64,000 nucleotides of DNA, from NCBI RefSeq assembly GCF_014652855.1, contig NZ_BMZP01000008.1, forward strand, positions 124,001 through 188,000, given 5' to 3'. Position 1 is the first letter of the stretch, and each line of letters begins with the position of its first letter. Under the pieces are notes generated by a model that made no database searches, was not told the origin of the DNA, and was given only the letters and a program-made list of their open reading frames with translations. Both the position numbers and the translations under genes were made by a program. The DNA comes from Novosphingobium pokkalii (GTDB taxonomy: Bacteria > Pseudomonadota > Alphaproteobacteria > Sphingomonadales > Sphingomonadaceae). Shown one piece after another: positions 28,826 through 37,793 of the stretch.

Positions 28826-29315
28826 GTTACACCCTCCGTGTGCGTTCGTTTCCCGGTTGTTCTATGCCGGGGCCGCGCGAAGACAATGGAGCGGCCCGGG
28901 ATGAAGGCTCCGACTTGGAGGCAATCCGGAGCCAACCGAATCGCGTTTGGCGGCCCTTGCCAGGGCTTTCCCGCCCGGGGACTGCGCCCGCACCCAGACC
29001 GCACAACGAGCCCGCCAATGCGGGCAAATCCTACGCATTTTTCCGGTGCCATACGGTAATTTACCGATAGGGCCTGGGTCAGGCACCACGCGCCTCCCCC
29101 CGGCTTGCGCGGCGCTGCGGCGGCCGTCACGCGCCCGGCCGCAAAGGCACGTGCAGGCCCCATGGCTATTGCTCCGCTGCGGATATGCTTGGCCTTCCTT
29201 GCGCGGGCGAACGGCCACAGGCTGAGGTCATACCGGGAACGGGCGAGTGCCGATGGGGCCGCAGGGCCGCCGCCGCGCCTGGCCGGGTGGAGACCTTGAC
29301 TGGCCGAAGGGGGCA
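28826..29315. other. Divergent intergenic region of the exopolysaccharide locus
   Basis: A 490-bp stretch between the OPX and Wzc-like genes. No convincing gene was seen; open frames on both strands lack Shine-Dalgarno sequences and recognisable motifs. It must hold both promoters and contains the CGGTAA-T-TTACCG palindrome at 29054-29066. Confidence 0.6.
29054..29066. promoter_or_regulatory. CGGTAA-T-TTACCG palindrome, candidate operator
   Basis: A perfect 13-bp odd palindrome in the divergent promoter region between the OPX and Wzc-like genes, in a locally AT-rich patch. It could bind a dimeric regulator acting on one or both directions. The regulator is not identified. Confidence 0.45.
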
Positions 29316-31520
29316 ATGGTGAACACCGCAATCGACTTTTATCGCGCGCCAGCCGGCATCGTGCCGGCCACGCCGGCCGAGCCGCGTGCCAACAGCGCCG
29401 CAGCAACCGACCGCATCGATCTTCGCCGCCTGCTGGCCATGTTCCGCCGCCGCGTGGGCGTGTTCCTGGGCGTGTTGCTGGGTGTGCTGGCGGTGGGCAT
29501 GGTGATCACCGCCCTGCAACCCCGCACCTATCAGGCGCGCGCGGAAGTCACGCTCAACAGCAAGCTGCAACCCGTTGCGCCCACCAGCACCAACGATCGC
29601 AGTGACCAGCCCGCCATTCCCAGCGAAAGCTTTGTCGACACGCAGGTTTCGGTGATCACGTCGGAAGCGAACACCGCAGCCGTCGTCGATGCGCTGGGGC
29701 TGGCGCGCGATCCGCGCTTTGCGCCGCCTGCCGGTGACGCAAAATCCGCCGGGGCCAAGCCGGGCAGCGGCCAGGCCAGCGCGCGCGATGCCGCGATCGC
29801 CTATCTCGGCAAGAACGTGTCGGCGCAGCGCATCGGCACGACCTATGGCATCGCCATCACCTTTGAGAGCCGCGACCCGCAGGAAGCCGCGCGCATCGCC
29901 AATGCCTTTGCCGAGCAGTACACGCTGGGCGCGCTGGAAAACAAGCGCACCGGCGCGCGCGACACCACCTCGGTGATTGCCACCCGGCTGGAGCAGTTGC
30001 GCCAGCAGGCCCTGGCCGACAGCGCCGCCGTGCAACGCTACCGCATCGCGCACAACCTGCTCAGCACCACGCAAGGCACGCTGACGGAACAGGAAATCTC
30101 GTCCTACAACCAGGAAGTGACGGCCGCGCGGGCGCAAGCCAGCGAGGACGCAGCCCGGTTGGAGGCCGCACAGCGCCAGTTGCAGGCTGGCGGCAGCGGC
30201 GGCGTGGGCGAAGCGTCGCTGTCGCCGGTGATCGGCCAGATGCGTGCGCAGCAAGCCGGCCTCGCCGCCGAATTTGCCGCGCTGTCCTCGCGCTATGGTC
30301 CGCAGCACCCCGAAGTGCTGCGCTCCAAGGCGCAACTCGATGCGATCAACCGCCAGATTGCCGCCGAGACCCAGCGCGTGCTCGCCAGCCTGGAAGCCAA
30401 GGCGCGCGTGTCGCAACAGCGGCTGTCTTCGCTCGCCGGCTCGCTGGATGCATCGCGCGGGGCGCTGGCACAGAACAATGCCGCGCAAGTGGGGCTGGAC
30501 GACCTGCAAAAGCGGGCGGAAACGTCCAACGCGCTCTATGAAAGCTATCTCAACCGCTACAAGGAACTGACTGCCCGCGAAGGCACCGAGCAGGCCGATG
30601 CCGACATGCTGCACCGTGCAGATGTGCCCCGCAACCCCAGCAGCCCGCATATCCTGATCAACGCCGTGCTGGCGCTGGCGCTGGGCACCGGCCTGGGCAT
30701 TGCCGCCGCGTTCCTGACGGAAATGACGTTTACCGGCCTGACCACCGGCGAGGATATCGAGGAACGCCTGGGCGTGCGCTATCTCTGCGCCATTCCCACG
30801 CTGCAATCGGTGGCCAAGCGCGGAGAGCGGGTGCCCGCCAGCGCTCTGCTGGAAGACCCGCGCTCGGTCTTTGCCGAAAGCTTCCGCTCGCTGCGCGCCT
30901 CGATCGCGATGAACACCACCGAGGCGCGGATCATCGCGATCACCTCGGCCCTGCCGGAAGAAGGCAAGACCACCACCTCGATCTGCCTGGCACGATCGAT
31001 GGCAGCGGCGGGAGACCGCATCCTGCTGATCGACGGCGACTTGCGCCGGCAGGGGGTGAGCCGGTTCCTGCGCGGGGGTGAAGGACGCCCCGGCTTGATG
31101 GAAGTACTCCACGGCACGGCCAGCCTGGACGATGCACTGGTCGTCGATCCGGCGACGGGGCTTTCGATCCTGCCGCTTTCGGCCGACAACACCGACCGGT
31201 CGGAACTGGTGACCGGCGAGGAAATGGATCGTCTGCTGGCCACGGCGCGCGAACGCTTCGACGCGGTGATCATCGATACCGCGCCGGTCCTGCCGATTGC
31301 CGACGCGCGTCTTTTGCTGGGCAAGGCCGATGCGTCCGTCTTCGTGGTGCGCTGGCGCAAGACGCCCGAACAGGCCCTGCGCGCGGCCCTGCGGCTGCTG
31401 CCGATCGATCGCGTGCAGCTCGCCGGGGTGGCTCTGACCCGGGTGGACATGCGCAAGCAGCCGCGTTTCGACTATGGCGAGACCGCGTTCTACCGCAGCT
31501 ATGAGAGCTATTATGCCTGA
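29316..31520 (+). CDS. Polysaccharide co-polymerase with BY-kinase domain (Wzc/ExoP/GumC-like)
   Basis: A 734-residue inner-membrane protein that controls chain length and export of exopolysaccharide. It has an N-terminal Wzz domain with TM1 (VFLGVLLGVLAVGMVITAL, about 47-65), a long periplasmic coiled coil and TM2 (ILINAVLALALGTGLGIAAAFL). The cytoplasmic bacterial tyrosine kinase domain has Walker A' ALPEEGKTTTS, Walker A'' LLIDGDLRR and Walker B VIIDTAPVL. The C-terminal Tyr cluster (FDYGETAFYRSYESYYA) is the autophosphorylation tail. ATG 29316 has GAAGGGGG upstream; the open frame extends to 29247. The next gene starts inside its last codons. Confidence 0.94.
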   Translation: MVNTAIDFYRAPAGIVPATPAEPRANSAAATDRIDLRRLLAMFRRRVGVFLGVLLGVLAVGMVITALQPRTYQARAEVTLNSKLQPVAPTSTNDRSDQPAIPSESFVDTQVSVITSEANTAAVVDALGLARDPRFAPPAGDAKSAGAKPGSGQASARDAAIAYLGKNVSAQRIGTTYGIAITFESRDPQEAARIANAFAEQYTLGALENKRTGARDTTSVIATRLEQLRQQALADSAAVQRYRIAHNLLSTTQGTLTEQEISSYNQEVTAARAQASEDAARLEAAQRQLQAGGSGGVGEASLSPVIGQMRAQQAGLAAEFAALSSRYGPQHPEVLRSKAQLDAINRQIAAETQRVLASLEAKARVSQQRLSSLAGSLDASRGALAQNNAAQVGLDDLQKRAETSNALYESYLNRYKELTAREGTEQADADMLHRADVPRNPSSPHILINAVLALALGTGLGIAAAFLTEMTFTGLTTGEDIEERLGVRYLCAIPTLQSVAKRGERVPASALLEDPRSVFAESFRSLRASIAMNTTEARIIAITSALPEEGKTTTSICLARSMAAAGDRILLIDGDLRRQGVSRFLRGGEGRPGLMEVLHGTASLDDALVVDPATGLSILPLSADNTDRSELVTGEEMDRLLATARERFDAVIIDTAPVLPIADARLLLGKADASVFVVRWRKTPEQALRAALRLLPIDRVQLAGVALTRVDMRKQPRFDYGETAFYRSYESYYA

Positions 31521-32952
31521 GCGGCGGCGCCCTGCGGCTGCCCGCGCCCGGGCGATTGCGGGCCAGGCCGGGCAGATGCCCGGGATAGCGCCCGATACCG
31601 CCATCGCCGAAGCGGACATGGCGCTTCGTTCGGAGGGCGCCAGCCCGGAGCGGACAACAGCGGAAACGGCAACAATCGACTCCGCCACGATCGAGCCGGC
31701 AATGATGATGCCGGGCCGTGCGGGCGACGCCCGCACGGCCACCCCCGCCCTGCCCCTGTTCACGCCGGCCACGGCACGGCTGGGCGAGAAGCCGGTCGAC
31801 GATCTGGTGAGGCCCGTCCGCGCGAAGCGAGGCGCCGTGCCCGCGATCGGCGCGGCGACAGACCCGCGTCAGCGCTTTTCCCGCGTGGCGATCGTGCATT
31901 ACTGGCTGGTGACGATGCGCGGCGGGGAGCGCGTGCTGGAGCGGATGCTGCGCCTGTTCCCTCAGGCAGACGTGTTCACGCACGTCTACGATCCCGCCGC
32001 CATGTCGGACACGATCCGCGCGCACAAGGTGACGACCAGCTTCATCCAGCGCCTGCCGGGCGCGCGCCGCCACTATCACAGCTATCTGCCGCTGATGCCG
32101 ATGGCGCTCGAACAACTCGACCTGCGCGGCTATGATCTGGTGATCAGCAGCGAGAGCGGCCCGGCCAAGGGCGTGATTGCCGCGCCCGACGCGCTGCACC
32201 TCAGCTACGTCCATTCGCCGATGCGCTATCTGTGGGATCACTACCACGATTATCGCGCGGCAGCCGGGCTGGTCAGCCGCACGGTGATGCCGCTGCTGTG
32301 CCATCGCCTGCGCGCCTGGGATGTGGGATCGGCGGCACGGGTGGACCGCATCCTGGCCAATTCGCACTTCATCCAGCGCCGCATCGCCAAGGCCTGGCGA
32401 CGCGAGGCCAGCGTGGTTCATCCGCCGGTGGACGTGGACCTGTTCAGCCGCGCCGAAGCCGTTGGGCCGGCCTATCTGTGGGTGGGGCAGATGGTGCCCT
32501 ACAAGCGGCCCGACCTGGCCATCGACGCTTTCAACGCGCTGGGCCTGCCGTTGGTGATGATCGGGGATGGCCCGATGGCCGCCGCGATGCGGCAGCGCGC
32601 CGGGCCGACCATCACCATCTTGCCCCGGCTGGATTTCAACGCCTTGCGCCGTGCCTATGCCCAGTGTCGCGCCCTGGTGTTTCCCGCCGAGGAGGATTTC
32701 GGGATCGTGCCGGTGGAAGTGATCGCCTCGGGCCGGCCGGTGCTGGCCTATGCCGGGGGCGGCGCGCTCGACAGCGTGACGCAGGACGTTTCGGGCCAGT
32801 TCTTTGCCAGCCAGAGCGTCGACTCCCTGATCGCGGGGATCGAAGCGATGGAAGCCTGGCTGCCGCATTTCGATCCTGCTGCCGCCATGGCCGACGCGCG
32901 CCACTTTGCCCCGGAGCATTTCGACCGTGGCTTGCTGGCAGCGCTCGCATGA
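31513..32952 (+). CDS. Glycosyltransferase family 4, exopolysaccharide assembly
   Basis: A 479-residue GT-B glycosyltransferase that adds a sugar to the lipid-linked repeat unit on the cytoplasmic side. The catalytic part begins near residue 118 (RVAIVHYWLVTMRGGERVLE). The C-terminal GT1 domain has YLWVGQMVPYKRPDLAIDAF, the GDGP motif and the E-x7-E element FPAEEDFGIVPVEVIASGRPV. The first 110 or so residues are Ala/Arg/Thr-rich with no recognisable domain, so a downstream start is conceivable. ATG 31513 overlaps the end of the Wzc-like gene by eight bases. The acceptor sugar is not predictable. Confidence 0.88.
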   Translation: MPERRRPAAARARAIAGQAGQMPGIAPDTAIAEADMALRSEGASPERTTAETATIDSATIEPAMMMPGRAGDARTATPALPLFTPATARLGEKPVDDLVRPVRAKRGAVPAIGAATDPRQRFSRVAIVHYWLVTMRGGERVLERMLRLFPQADVFTHVYDPAAMSDTIRAHKVTTSFIQRLPGARRHYHSYLPLMPMALEQLDLRGYDLVISSESGPAKGVIAAPDALHLSYVHSPMRYLWDHYHDYRAAAGLVSRTVMPLLCHRLRAWDVGSAARVDRILANSHFIQRRIAKAWRREASVVHPPVDVDLFSRAEAVGPAYLWVGQMVPYKRPDLAIDAFNALGLPLVMIGDGPMAAAMRQRAGPTITILPRLDFNALRRAYAQCRALVFPAEEDFGIVPVEVIASGRPVLAYAGGGALDSVTQDVSGQFFASQSVDSLIAGIEAMEAWLPHFDPAAAMADARHFAPEHFDRGLLAALA

Positions 32953-33084
32953 TCGGCCTGCCGGCGCATGGCCCGCGTCGCGGGGCGGCGATCGCGGCGC
33001 CAGTCGCGGAACCGGCCAAATGCCGGCCCTCATGCAAATTCGTTTCGTCGTCCGTCTGTTGCCACAAGCCCAAAGGGGGAGCCC

Positions 33085-33795
33085 ATGGCCACGACCGTTG
33101 TGCCCGCACCGTCCGATGCGGCCGATTGCGCCGTCCCGCTCGTCGCGCCCGATAGCCGGGCAGATATGGCGGCCGCTTCGGCCCCGGTTGCCTCTCGCCC
33201 GGCCCATGCCGCCGACGGCGGCCGGGTGGCGCGCTGGCTGGGCATGCTCCAACCGCGCAACCGGCTGGCGACACTGACCACGCGCCTGGCCTTGCGGCGG
33301 CGTGGGGTGGTTCCGGGGGCACGCTTTTTCGTTCATGGCCAGCGCCCCCGCATCGTCGGGGCAGGGCGCCTGCGCATTGGCACGCGGGTCAACCTGCGCG
33401 GAGACGTTGCGCCGGTGCGGATCGAGGTGGCGCGCGGCGCGGAAGTGATCCTGGCGGACCGCGCGTTTCTCAACACCGGCGTGCAGGTGATCTGCCACAG
33501 CGCGATCGAGATCGGCCCCCATTGCCGGATCGGGCCGGATTGCGTGCTGTGCGACACCAACCATCACCCGGTGCACGAGGGCGACGCCGTGCGCGTTGCC
33601 CCGATCCGGCTGGGGCGCAACGTATGGCTGGGGCGCGGGGTCATCGTGCTGCCGGGCATGACGATCGGCGATCATGCCGTGGTTGCCGCCGGATCGGTGG
33701 TGGCGGCAGACATTCCCGCGGGGGAAGTGTGGCGCGGCAATCCGGCCTGCTTTGCCAAGGCCGTGCGCTGCTCACCCGATTTCGTCAGGCCCTGA
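33085..33795 (+). CDS. Hexapeptide-repeat acyltransferase (WcaF/LacA-like)
   Basis: A 236-residue protein, probably adding acetyl or another acyl group to the exopolysaccharide. About 60 Ala/Pro-rich residues precede a left-handed beta-helix domain with hexapeptide-repeat sequence (IEIGPHCRIGPDCVL, IRLGRNVWLGRGVIVLPGMTIGDHAVVAAGSVV) and the catalytic-site pattern DTNHHP with conserved His. ATG 33085 is preceded by AAAGGGGGA (33072-33080); the frame is open further back to 32968 without a better site. It lies between a glycosyltransferase and a Wzy-like gene. Confidence 0.85.
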   Translation: MATTVVPAPSDAADCAVPLVAPDSRADMAAASAPVASRPAHAADGGRVARWLGMLQPRNRLATLTTRLALRRRGVVPGARFFVHGQRPRIVGAGRLRIGTRVNLRGDVAPVRIEVARGAEVILADRAFLNTGVQVICHSAIEIGPHCRIGPDCVLCDTNHHPVHEGDAVRVAPIRLGRNVWLGRGVIVLPGMTIGDHAVVAAGSVVAADIPAGEVWRGNPACFAKAVRCSPDFVRP

Positions 33796-33857
33796 CCACA
33801 CCCGGCCTCGTCTTCTTTCCTGCTGCCGCCGATTGCGCGGATCTTGTGGAGCCAACG

Positions 33858-35366
33858 ATGTTATTGACCTTCATCGGCGCGATCCAGGTGCTGTTCGGCC
33901 TTGGCTTGTTCCTTGCCGGCTCGATCGAGGCGATGTTCGCGTTCCTGCTGGTGTCGGCGCTGTTCGGCGGATCGGCCGCCATCGTGCTGCCGGCGCTGGG
34001 CGGTTCATCGATCCCGCCGGTGCAGTTCGCACTGGTGTTCATGGCGCTGCGCCTGCTGGTGCCGGGCGCGGGGCATGGCGCGGCGGTGGGACAGGCCGCG
34101 CGGGCCAATATCTGGCTGGCCACGTTCATTCTCTATGGCGCGGCGCTGGCCTTCATCGGGCCGCGCCTGTTTGCCGGGCAGATCGACGTGACGCCGATGC
34201 GCGGCAAGGTGGAAGCGCGCTATATCTCGATGCGCGCCTATATCTATTCGACCCGGCCGCTGAGCTTTTCCACGCAGAACATCACCACCACGGTCTACCT
34301 GGTGGGCACCTTGCTGACGGCGATGGCCGCCCATGTGGTGTGCAGCAAGGAGCGCGGGCGGCGGGTATTCGTGCGCACGATGGCGATTGCCGGGCTGGTC
34401 CACGGGCTGATCGGCTTCCTGAGCGTTGCAGGCAAGGGCACCCCGGTGGACACGGTGCTGGCGCTGTTCCGCAATGGCTCCTACGCGCAGCTTGACCACA
34501 GCTATCGTGGCTTTGTGCGCATGGCCGGGCTATGGCCGGAAGCCTCGGGCTTTGCCTGGTTCGGGATCAACTGGTTCGCGTTCCTGTTTGAATGCTGGCT
34601 GCGCCGGGTCGACCCGCGCTATACCGGCCCGGCGGCATTCGTGCTGGCCGCGGCGCTGCTGTGCAGCACGGCGACCACGGCCTATGTCGGGCTCGGCCTT
34701 TATGCCGCGATGGTGCTGGGCCGCAGCCTGCTGCTGCCAGGCGCAATGCCCGCCGATCGGGCGCTGATCGTGGCCGGCGCCGGCCTGGCCATGACCGTGC
34801 TGGTCACCGCGCTGATGATCGCCCATCCCGTGCTGGTGACCGACGCGACCGACCTGCTGCGCCACATGACGGTGGACAAGGGGCAGTCGCTTTCAGGGGA
34901 GCAACGCGGATTCTGGGCCTGGCAAGGCTGGCATGCCTTTGTCGAGACGCATGGCATCGGCATCGGGCCGGGCAGTTTCCGCTCGTCCAGTCTGGCGACG
35001 GCGGTTCTCGGGTGCACCGGGCTGATCGGGGCCACGGCGATGATCGTCCACGTGATCAGCGCCTTCAAGCCGACGCGGCTTTCCACCTATGTTCCCTCGC
35101 CTGACTTGGCGCTGTCTACGGGCGCGGCCTGCGCCTGGGCGGCGGTGGTCGATGCCGTGGTTGCTTCGCTGTCGTCGCCGACCTGCGATCCGGGGACCGA
35201 CTTTGCGATCCTCACCGGCGCAGCGCTTGCCTTGCGCCCCATCGTACCGCGCCTGACACCGTGGCGCGGGCCGGTGCGCCAGTTGCCGCCACTGCAACTT
35301 TCGCCGTCGATGGCGCTGGCTTCGGCGATGCCGAGCCCGGTCTTTTCGCCCCAGCCGGCCGAGTGA
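33858..35366 (+). CDS. Wzy-like polysaccharide polymerase/O-antigen ligase-type membrane protein
   Basis: A 502-residue polytopic inner-membrane protein with about ten hydrophobic segments and a large periplasmic loop in the middle, the topology of Wzy polymerases. In the Wzx/Wzy route it would join repeat units in the periplasm. Sequence similarity within Wzy is low, so the call rests on topology, the GLWPEASGFAWFGINW and ETHGIGIGPGSFRSS (ligase-like) segments, and its place beside OPX, Wzc, GT4 and acyltransferase genes. The Pro/Ser-rich C-terminus ends exactly where a 13-bp tandem repeat starts. TGGAG precedes ATG 33858. Confidence 0.78.
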   Translation: MLLTFIGAIQVLFGLGLFLAGSIEAMFAFLLVSALFGGSAAIVLPALGGSSIPPVQFALVFMALRLLVPGAGHGAAVGQAARANIWLATFILYGAALAFIGPRLFAGQIDVTPMRGKVEARYISMRAYIYSTRPLSFSTQNITTTVYLVGTLLTAMAAHVVCSKERGRRVFVRTMAIAGLVHGLIGFLSVAGKGTPVDTVLALFRNGSYAQLDHSYRGFVRMAGLWPEASGFAWFGINWFAFLFECWLRRVDPRYTGPAAFVLAAALLCSTATTAYVGLGLYAAMVLGRSLLLPGAMPADRALIVAGAGLAMTVLVTALMIAHPVLVTDATDLLRHMTVDKGQSLSGEQRGFWAWQGWHAFVETHGIGIGPGSFRSSSLATAVLGCTGLIGATAMIVHVISAFKPTRLSTYVPSPDLALSTGAACAWAAVVDAVVASLSSPTCDPGTDFAILTGAALALRPIVPRLTPWRGPVRQLPPLQLSPSMALASAMPSPVFSPQPAE

Positions 35367-35418
35367 ACTGGCCCAGTGAACTGGCCCAGTGAGCTGGCCC
35401 AGTGAGCTGGCCGAGTGA
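35362..35418. repeat. 13-bp tandem repeat at the end of the wzy-like gene
   Basis: Units AGTGARCTGGCCC begin at 35362, 35375, 35388 and 35401, with a partial fifth at 35414. The wzy-like stop codon is inside the first unit. The unit length is not a multiple of three. Confidence 0.85.
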
Positions 35419-35427
35419 CAGGGCGCA

Positions 35428-37743
35428 TCACGCGCGGCGCTGGCTTGGCGGGGCTTCGGCCGGATTCACTGCGCGGCCGAACAGATAGCCCTGGGCTTCG
35501 GTGCAGCCTTCTTCCATCACGAGCTGGCGCTGGCTTTCGGTTTCCACCCCTTCGGCCAGGACCGGCAGACCGAGGCTGCGCCCCAGCCCGACCACGGCGC
35601 GGATGATCGAACGGGCCTTGGCATCGGTCAAGGCGCGCGCGACGAAGCTCTGGTCGATCTTGAGCTTGCTGAACGGAAAGCTTTGCAAGCTGCTGAGCGA
35701 GGAATAGCCGGTGCCGAAATCGTCCATGCTGATGTGGACACCCAGGGCGCGGATCTTCTCGAGAATGGCCAAGGCCCCTTCGCGATTGGAAATCAGCGCG
35801 GTCTCGGTGATTTCCAGCTCCAGCCGCTGCGGTGCCAGCCCGGTATCATGCAGCGTTTGCGCGACGATTTCGGGCAAGTTGGCCAGTTGCAACTGGACCG
35901 CCGAGATATTGACCGCCACAAACACCTCGCCCGGCCATGTGCTGGCCGCTGCGCAAGCCTGGTGCAGCACCCATTCGCCGATCGCCACGATCGCGCCGCT
36001 GCTTTCGGCCAGGGGAATGAATTCCCCCGGCGGGATCGCACCAAGATCGGGATGGCACCAGCGCAGCAAGGCTTCGTATCCCTGCACGGCGTGACTGGCC
36101 GGATCGACGATCGGCTGGAAATCCAGGTGAAATTGGCGACGCACCAGCGCGTGGCCGAGATCGGACTGTAACCGCAACGCAGCCCGTGCGGCCGCATCCA
36201 TGCTCGCGTCGAAGAAGCGGGTCTGGCCGCGACCAGCCTTGCGCGCGCGATCCAGCGCCAGAGCGGCCGCCGATTGAAGCGCGGCGGCCGTGTCCCCATC
36301 GCTGGGATAGGTGGCAATGCCCGTGCCCAGTGCCACGGCGCGTGGATCACGAGAGGGGTTCCAGCGCGCTGCCACGGCATCGGCAATCGTGGCGGCCAAG
36401 CGGCGCGTGTCGTCCGGGCCATCGGCCGCACGCTGGACGATGGCGAATTCATGGCTGCCCATGCGCGCAATCACATCATGCGGATGGGCAGCCTGGCGCA
36501 GGATCTCTGCCACGTCGCGCAAGAGGTCATCGCCTGCCGCATGACCGAACACTTCATTGATCGCCGAAAACCGTTCCAGTTCGAACAGCAGGATGGCGAA
36601 GTAGGGCGGCTCGTCGGCCACGAGTTCGTCCACCGTCCGCCGCGCCAGCCCGGCGTTGCCAAGCCCGGTCAAGGCATCGTGCGTGGCGAGATATTCCACG
36701 GCGTCCTGCGCCTGAAGCCAGCGCCCCACGGTCGTCTCAAAATCGCGGGCAATGCGTTCGTATTCGGCCGGCAACTGTGGGCGGGCCTTGCCCAGATCGC
36801 CGCTGGCCATGGCCGAAAGGGCGCACGAGATGCGGTCGATCACCACTTCGCGCTTGCGTTCCTCTTCGCGCGCCTGTTCGGCGAGGCGCCTTTGCACGGC
36901 AAGTTCCTGATTGGCCTTTTCCCGCGCCTTGTGCGCCACCAGGCGCTTGATGGCATAGAGAGCCTGGCTGATCGCGCCGATCTCGTCATGCCGCTGCCCG
37001 CCGGGAATGGCATGGTCAAGCGCGCCATCGCCCATTGCGCGCATGGCTTCGGCCAGGCGCAGCAGCGGGGTCGTCACCCGCCGCAACAAGCAGGCGATGA
37101 TCAGCGCCGCCACCGCCACCATGACCACGCCCAGGCCGACCGCCAGGCGCACGGCATCGTGGATATTGCGTGCCTCGTTGCGCGCCAGGATCATCGAGCG
37201 CTGCTGCTGATGGGCGATGACCGCGTCGATCGTGCCGCCAAGGTCGTTGCCCAGATAGGGCGCATCGACCTGGTAGAGCGCCGCAGCGGCAGCGTAATCC
37301 TGCAAAGCCACGCGCAAAACCTCTTCACGCGCCGTTTTCCAGGTGCGCCACACGGTGGTGGCGTGCTCGAACAAACGGCGTTCTTCCGGGTCGACGATCG
37401 TGCTGCGATAACGGGCGATCAGGCGTTCGGCTTCCATCATGGATGCGTGCGTCGCCATGGCCTCGGCCGCATGGCGCTCGGCCGTGCCATCGATCAGTGC
37501 CTTGGCCATATGCTGGCGCGCATTGGTCACTTCGCTCTTGATGCGGTCCAACTGCACCAGCCGGGGGATGACGTCGTTCTCGATCTGGTTGATATGGCGA
37601 TCGGCATCGATGGCTGACCGCACCGGAATGAGCACGGCCGCCAAGGCAACCAGCAGCAGGACCGCAAAGCTGCCCAGCACGAAGGCGCGAATCGTGATTC
37701 GATTGACGATGCCCAACGGCACGGATCGCCCTCCCGGCAGCAA
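35428..37743 (-). CDS. Membrane GGDEF-EAL protein with 4HB sensor and HAMP, probable phosphodiesterase
   Basis: A 771-residue inner-membrane signalling protein. TM1 is about 20-40, followed by a periplasmic four-helix-bundle type sensor (about 41-195), TM2 (about 200-220), HAMP (221-270), a coiled-coil linker (270-300), a degenerate GGDEF domain (MGSHEF at 428-433) and an intact EAL domain (EAL at 557-559, VAVNIS, ITETAL, DDFGTGYSSL, KIDQSFV, AEGVET). It should hydrolyse c-di-GMP rather than make it. Lying between the polymerase gene and opgGH, it may tune exopolysaccharide or motility; that is inference. Confidence 0.92.
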   Translation of the reverse strand: MLPGGRSVPLGIVNRITIRAFVLGSFAVLLLVALAAVLIPVRSAIDADRHINQIENDVIPRLVQLDRIKSEVTNARQHMAKALIDGTAERHAAEAMATHASMMEAERLIARYRSTIVDPEERRLFEHATTVWRTWKTAREEVLRVALQDYAAAAALYQVDAPYLGNDLGGTIDAVIAHQQQRSMILARNEARNIHDAVRLAVGLGVVMVAVAALIIACLLRRVTTPLLRLAEAMRAMGDGALDHAIPGGQRHDEIGAISQALYAIKRLVAHKAREKANQELAVQRRLAEQAREEERKREVVIDRISCALSAMASGDLGKARPQLPAEYERIARDFETTVGRWLQAQDAVEYLATHDALTGLGNAGLARRTVDELVADEPPYFAILLFELERFSAINEVFGHAAGDDLLRDVAEILRQAAHPHDVIARMGSHEFAIVQRAADGPDDTRRLAATIADAVAARWNPSRDPRAVALGTGIATYPSDGDTAAALQSAAALALDRARKAGRGQTRFFDASMDAAARAALRLQSDLGHALVRRQFHLDFQPIVDPASHAVQGYEALLRWCHPDLGAIPPGEFIPLAESSGAIVAIGEWVLHQACAAASTWPGEVFVAVNISAVQLQLANLPEIVAQTLHDTGLAPQRLELEITETALISNREGALAILEKIRALGVHISMDDFGTGYSSLSSLQSFPFSKLKIDQSFVARALTDAKARSIIRAVVGLGRSLGLPVLAEGVETESQRQLVMEEGCTEAQGYLFGRAVNPAEAPPSQRRA

Positions 37744-37793
37744 ACATGGCTGCCTCGCCTACACAGCCGGAAAGCAAGAACCTGCCTAGCTGG

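Noticed and set aside
28822..29406. A 194-codon minus-strand frame in the exopolysaccharide divergent region
   Set aside because: Arg/Ala/Pro-rich with no motif or ribosome binding site; it also covers the region where two promoters must lie.
29166..31772. An 868-codon minus-strand frame opposite the Wzc-like gene, and a similar 801-codon frame at 31270-33675
   Set aside because: Both are antisense shadows of well-supported exopolysaccharide genes and have no recognisable domain or Shine-Dalgarno.
35362..35418. Short direct repeats considered as a CRISPR array
   Set aside because: The units are 13 bp and directly adjacent with no spacers, and no cas genes are present.
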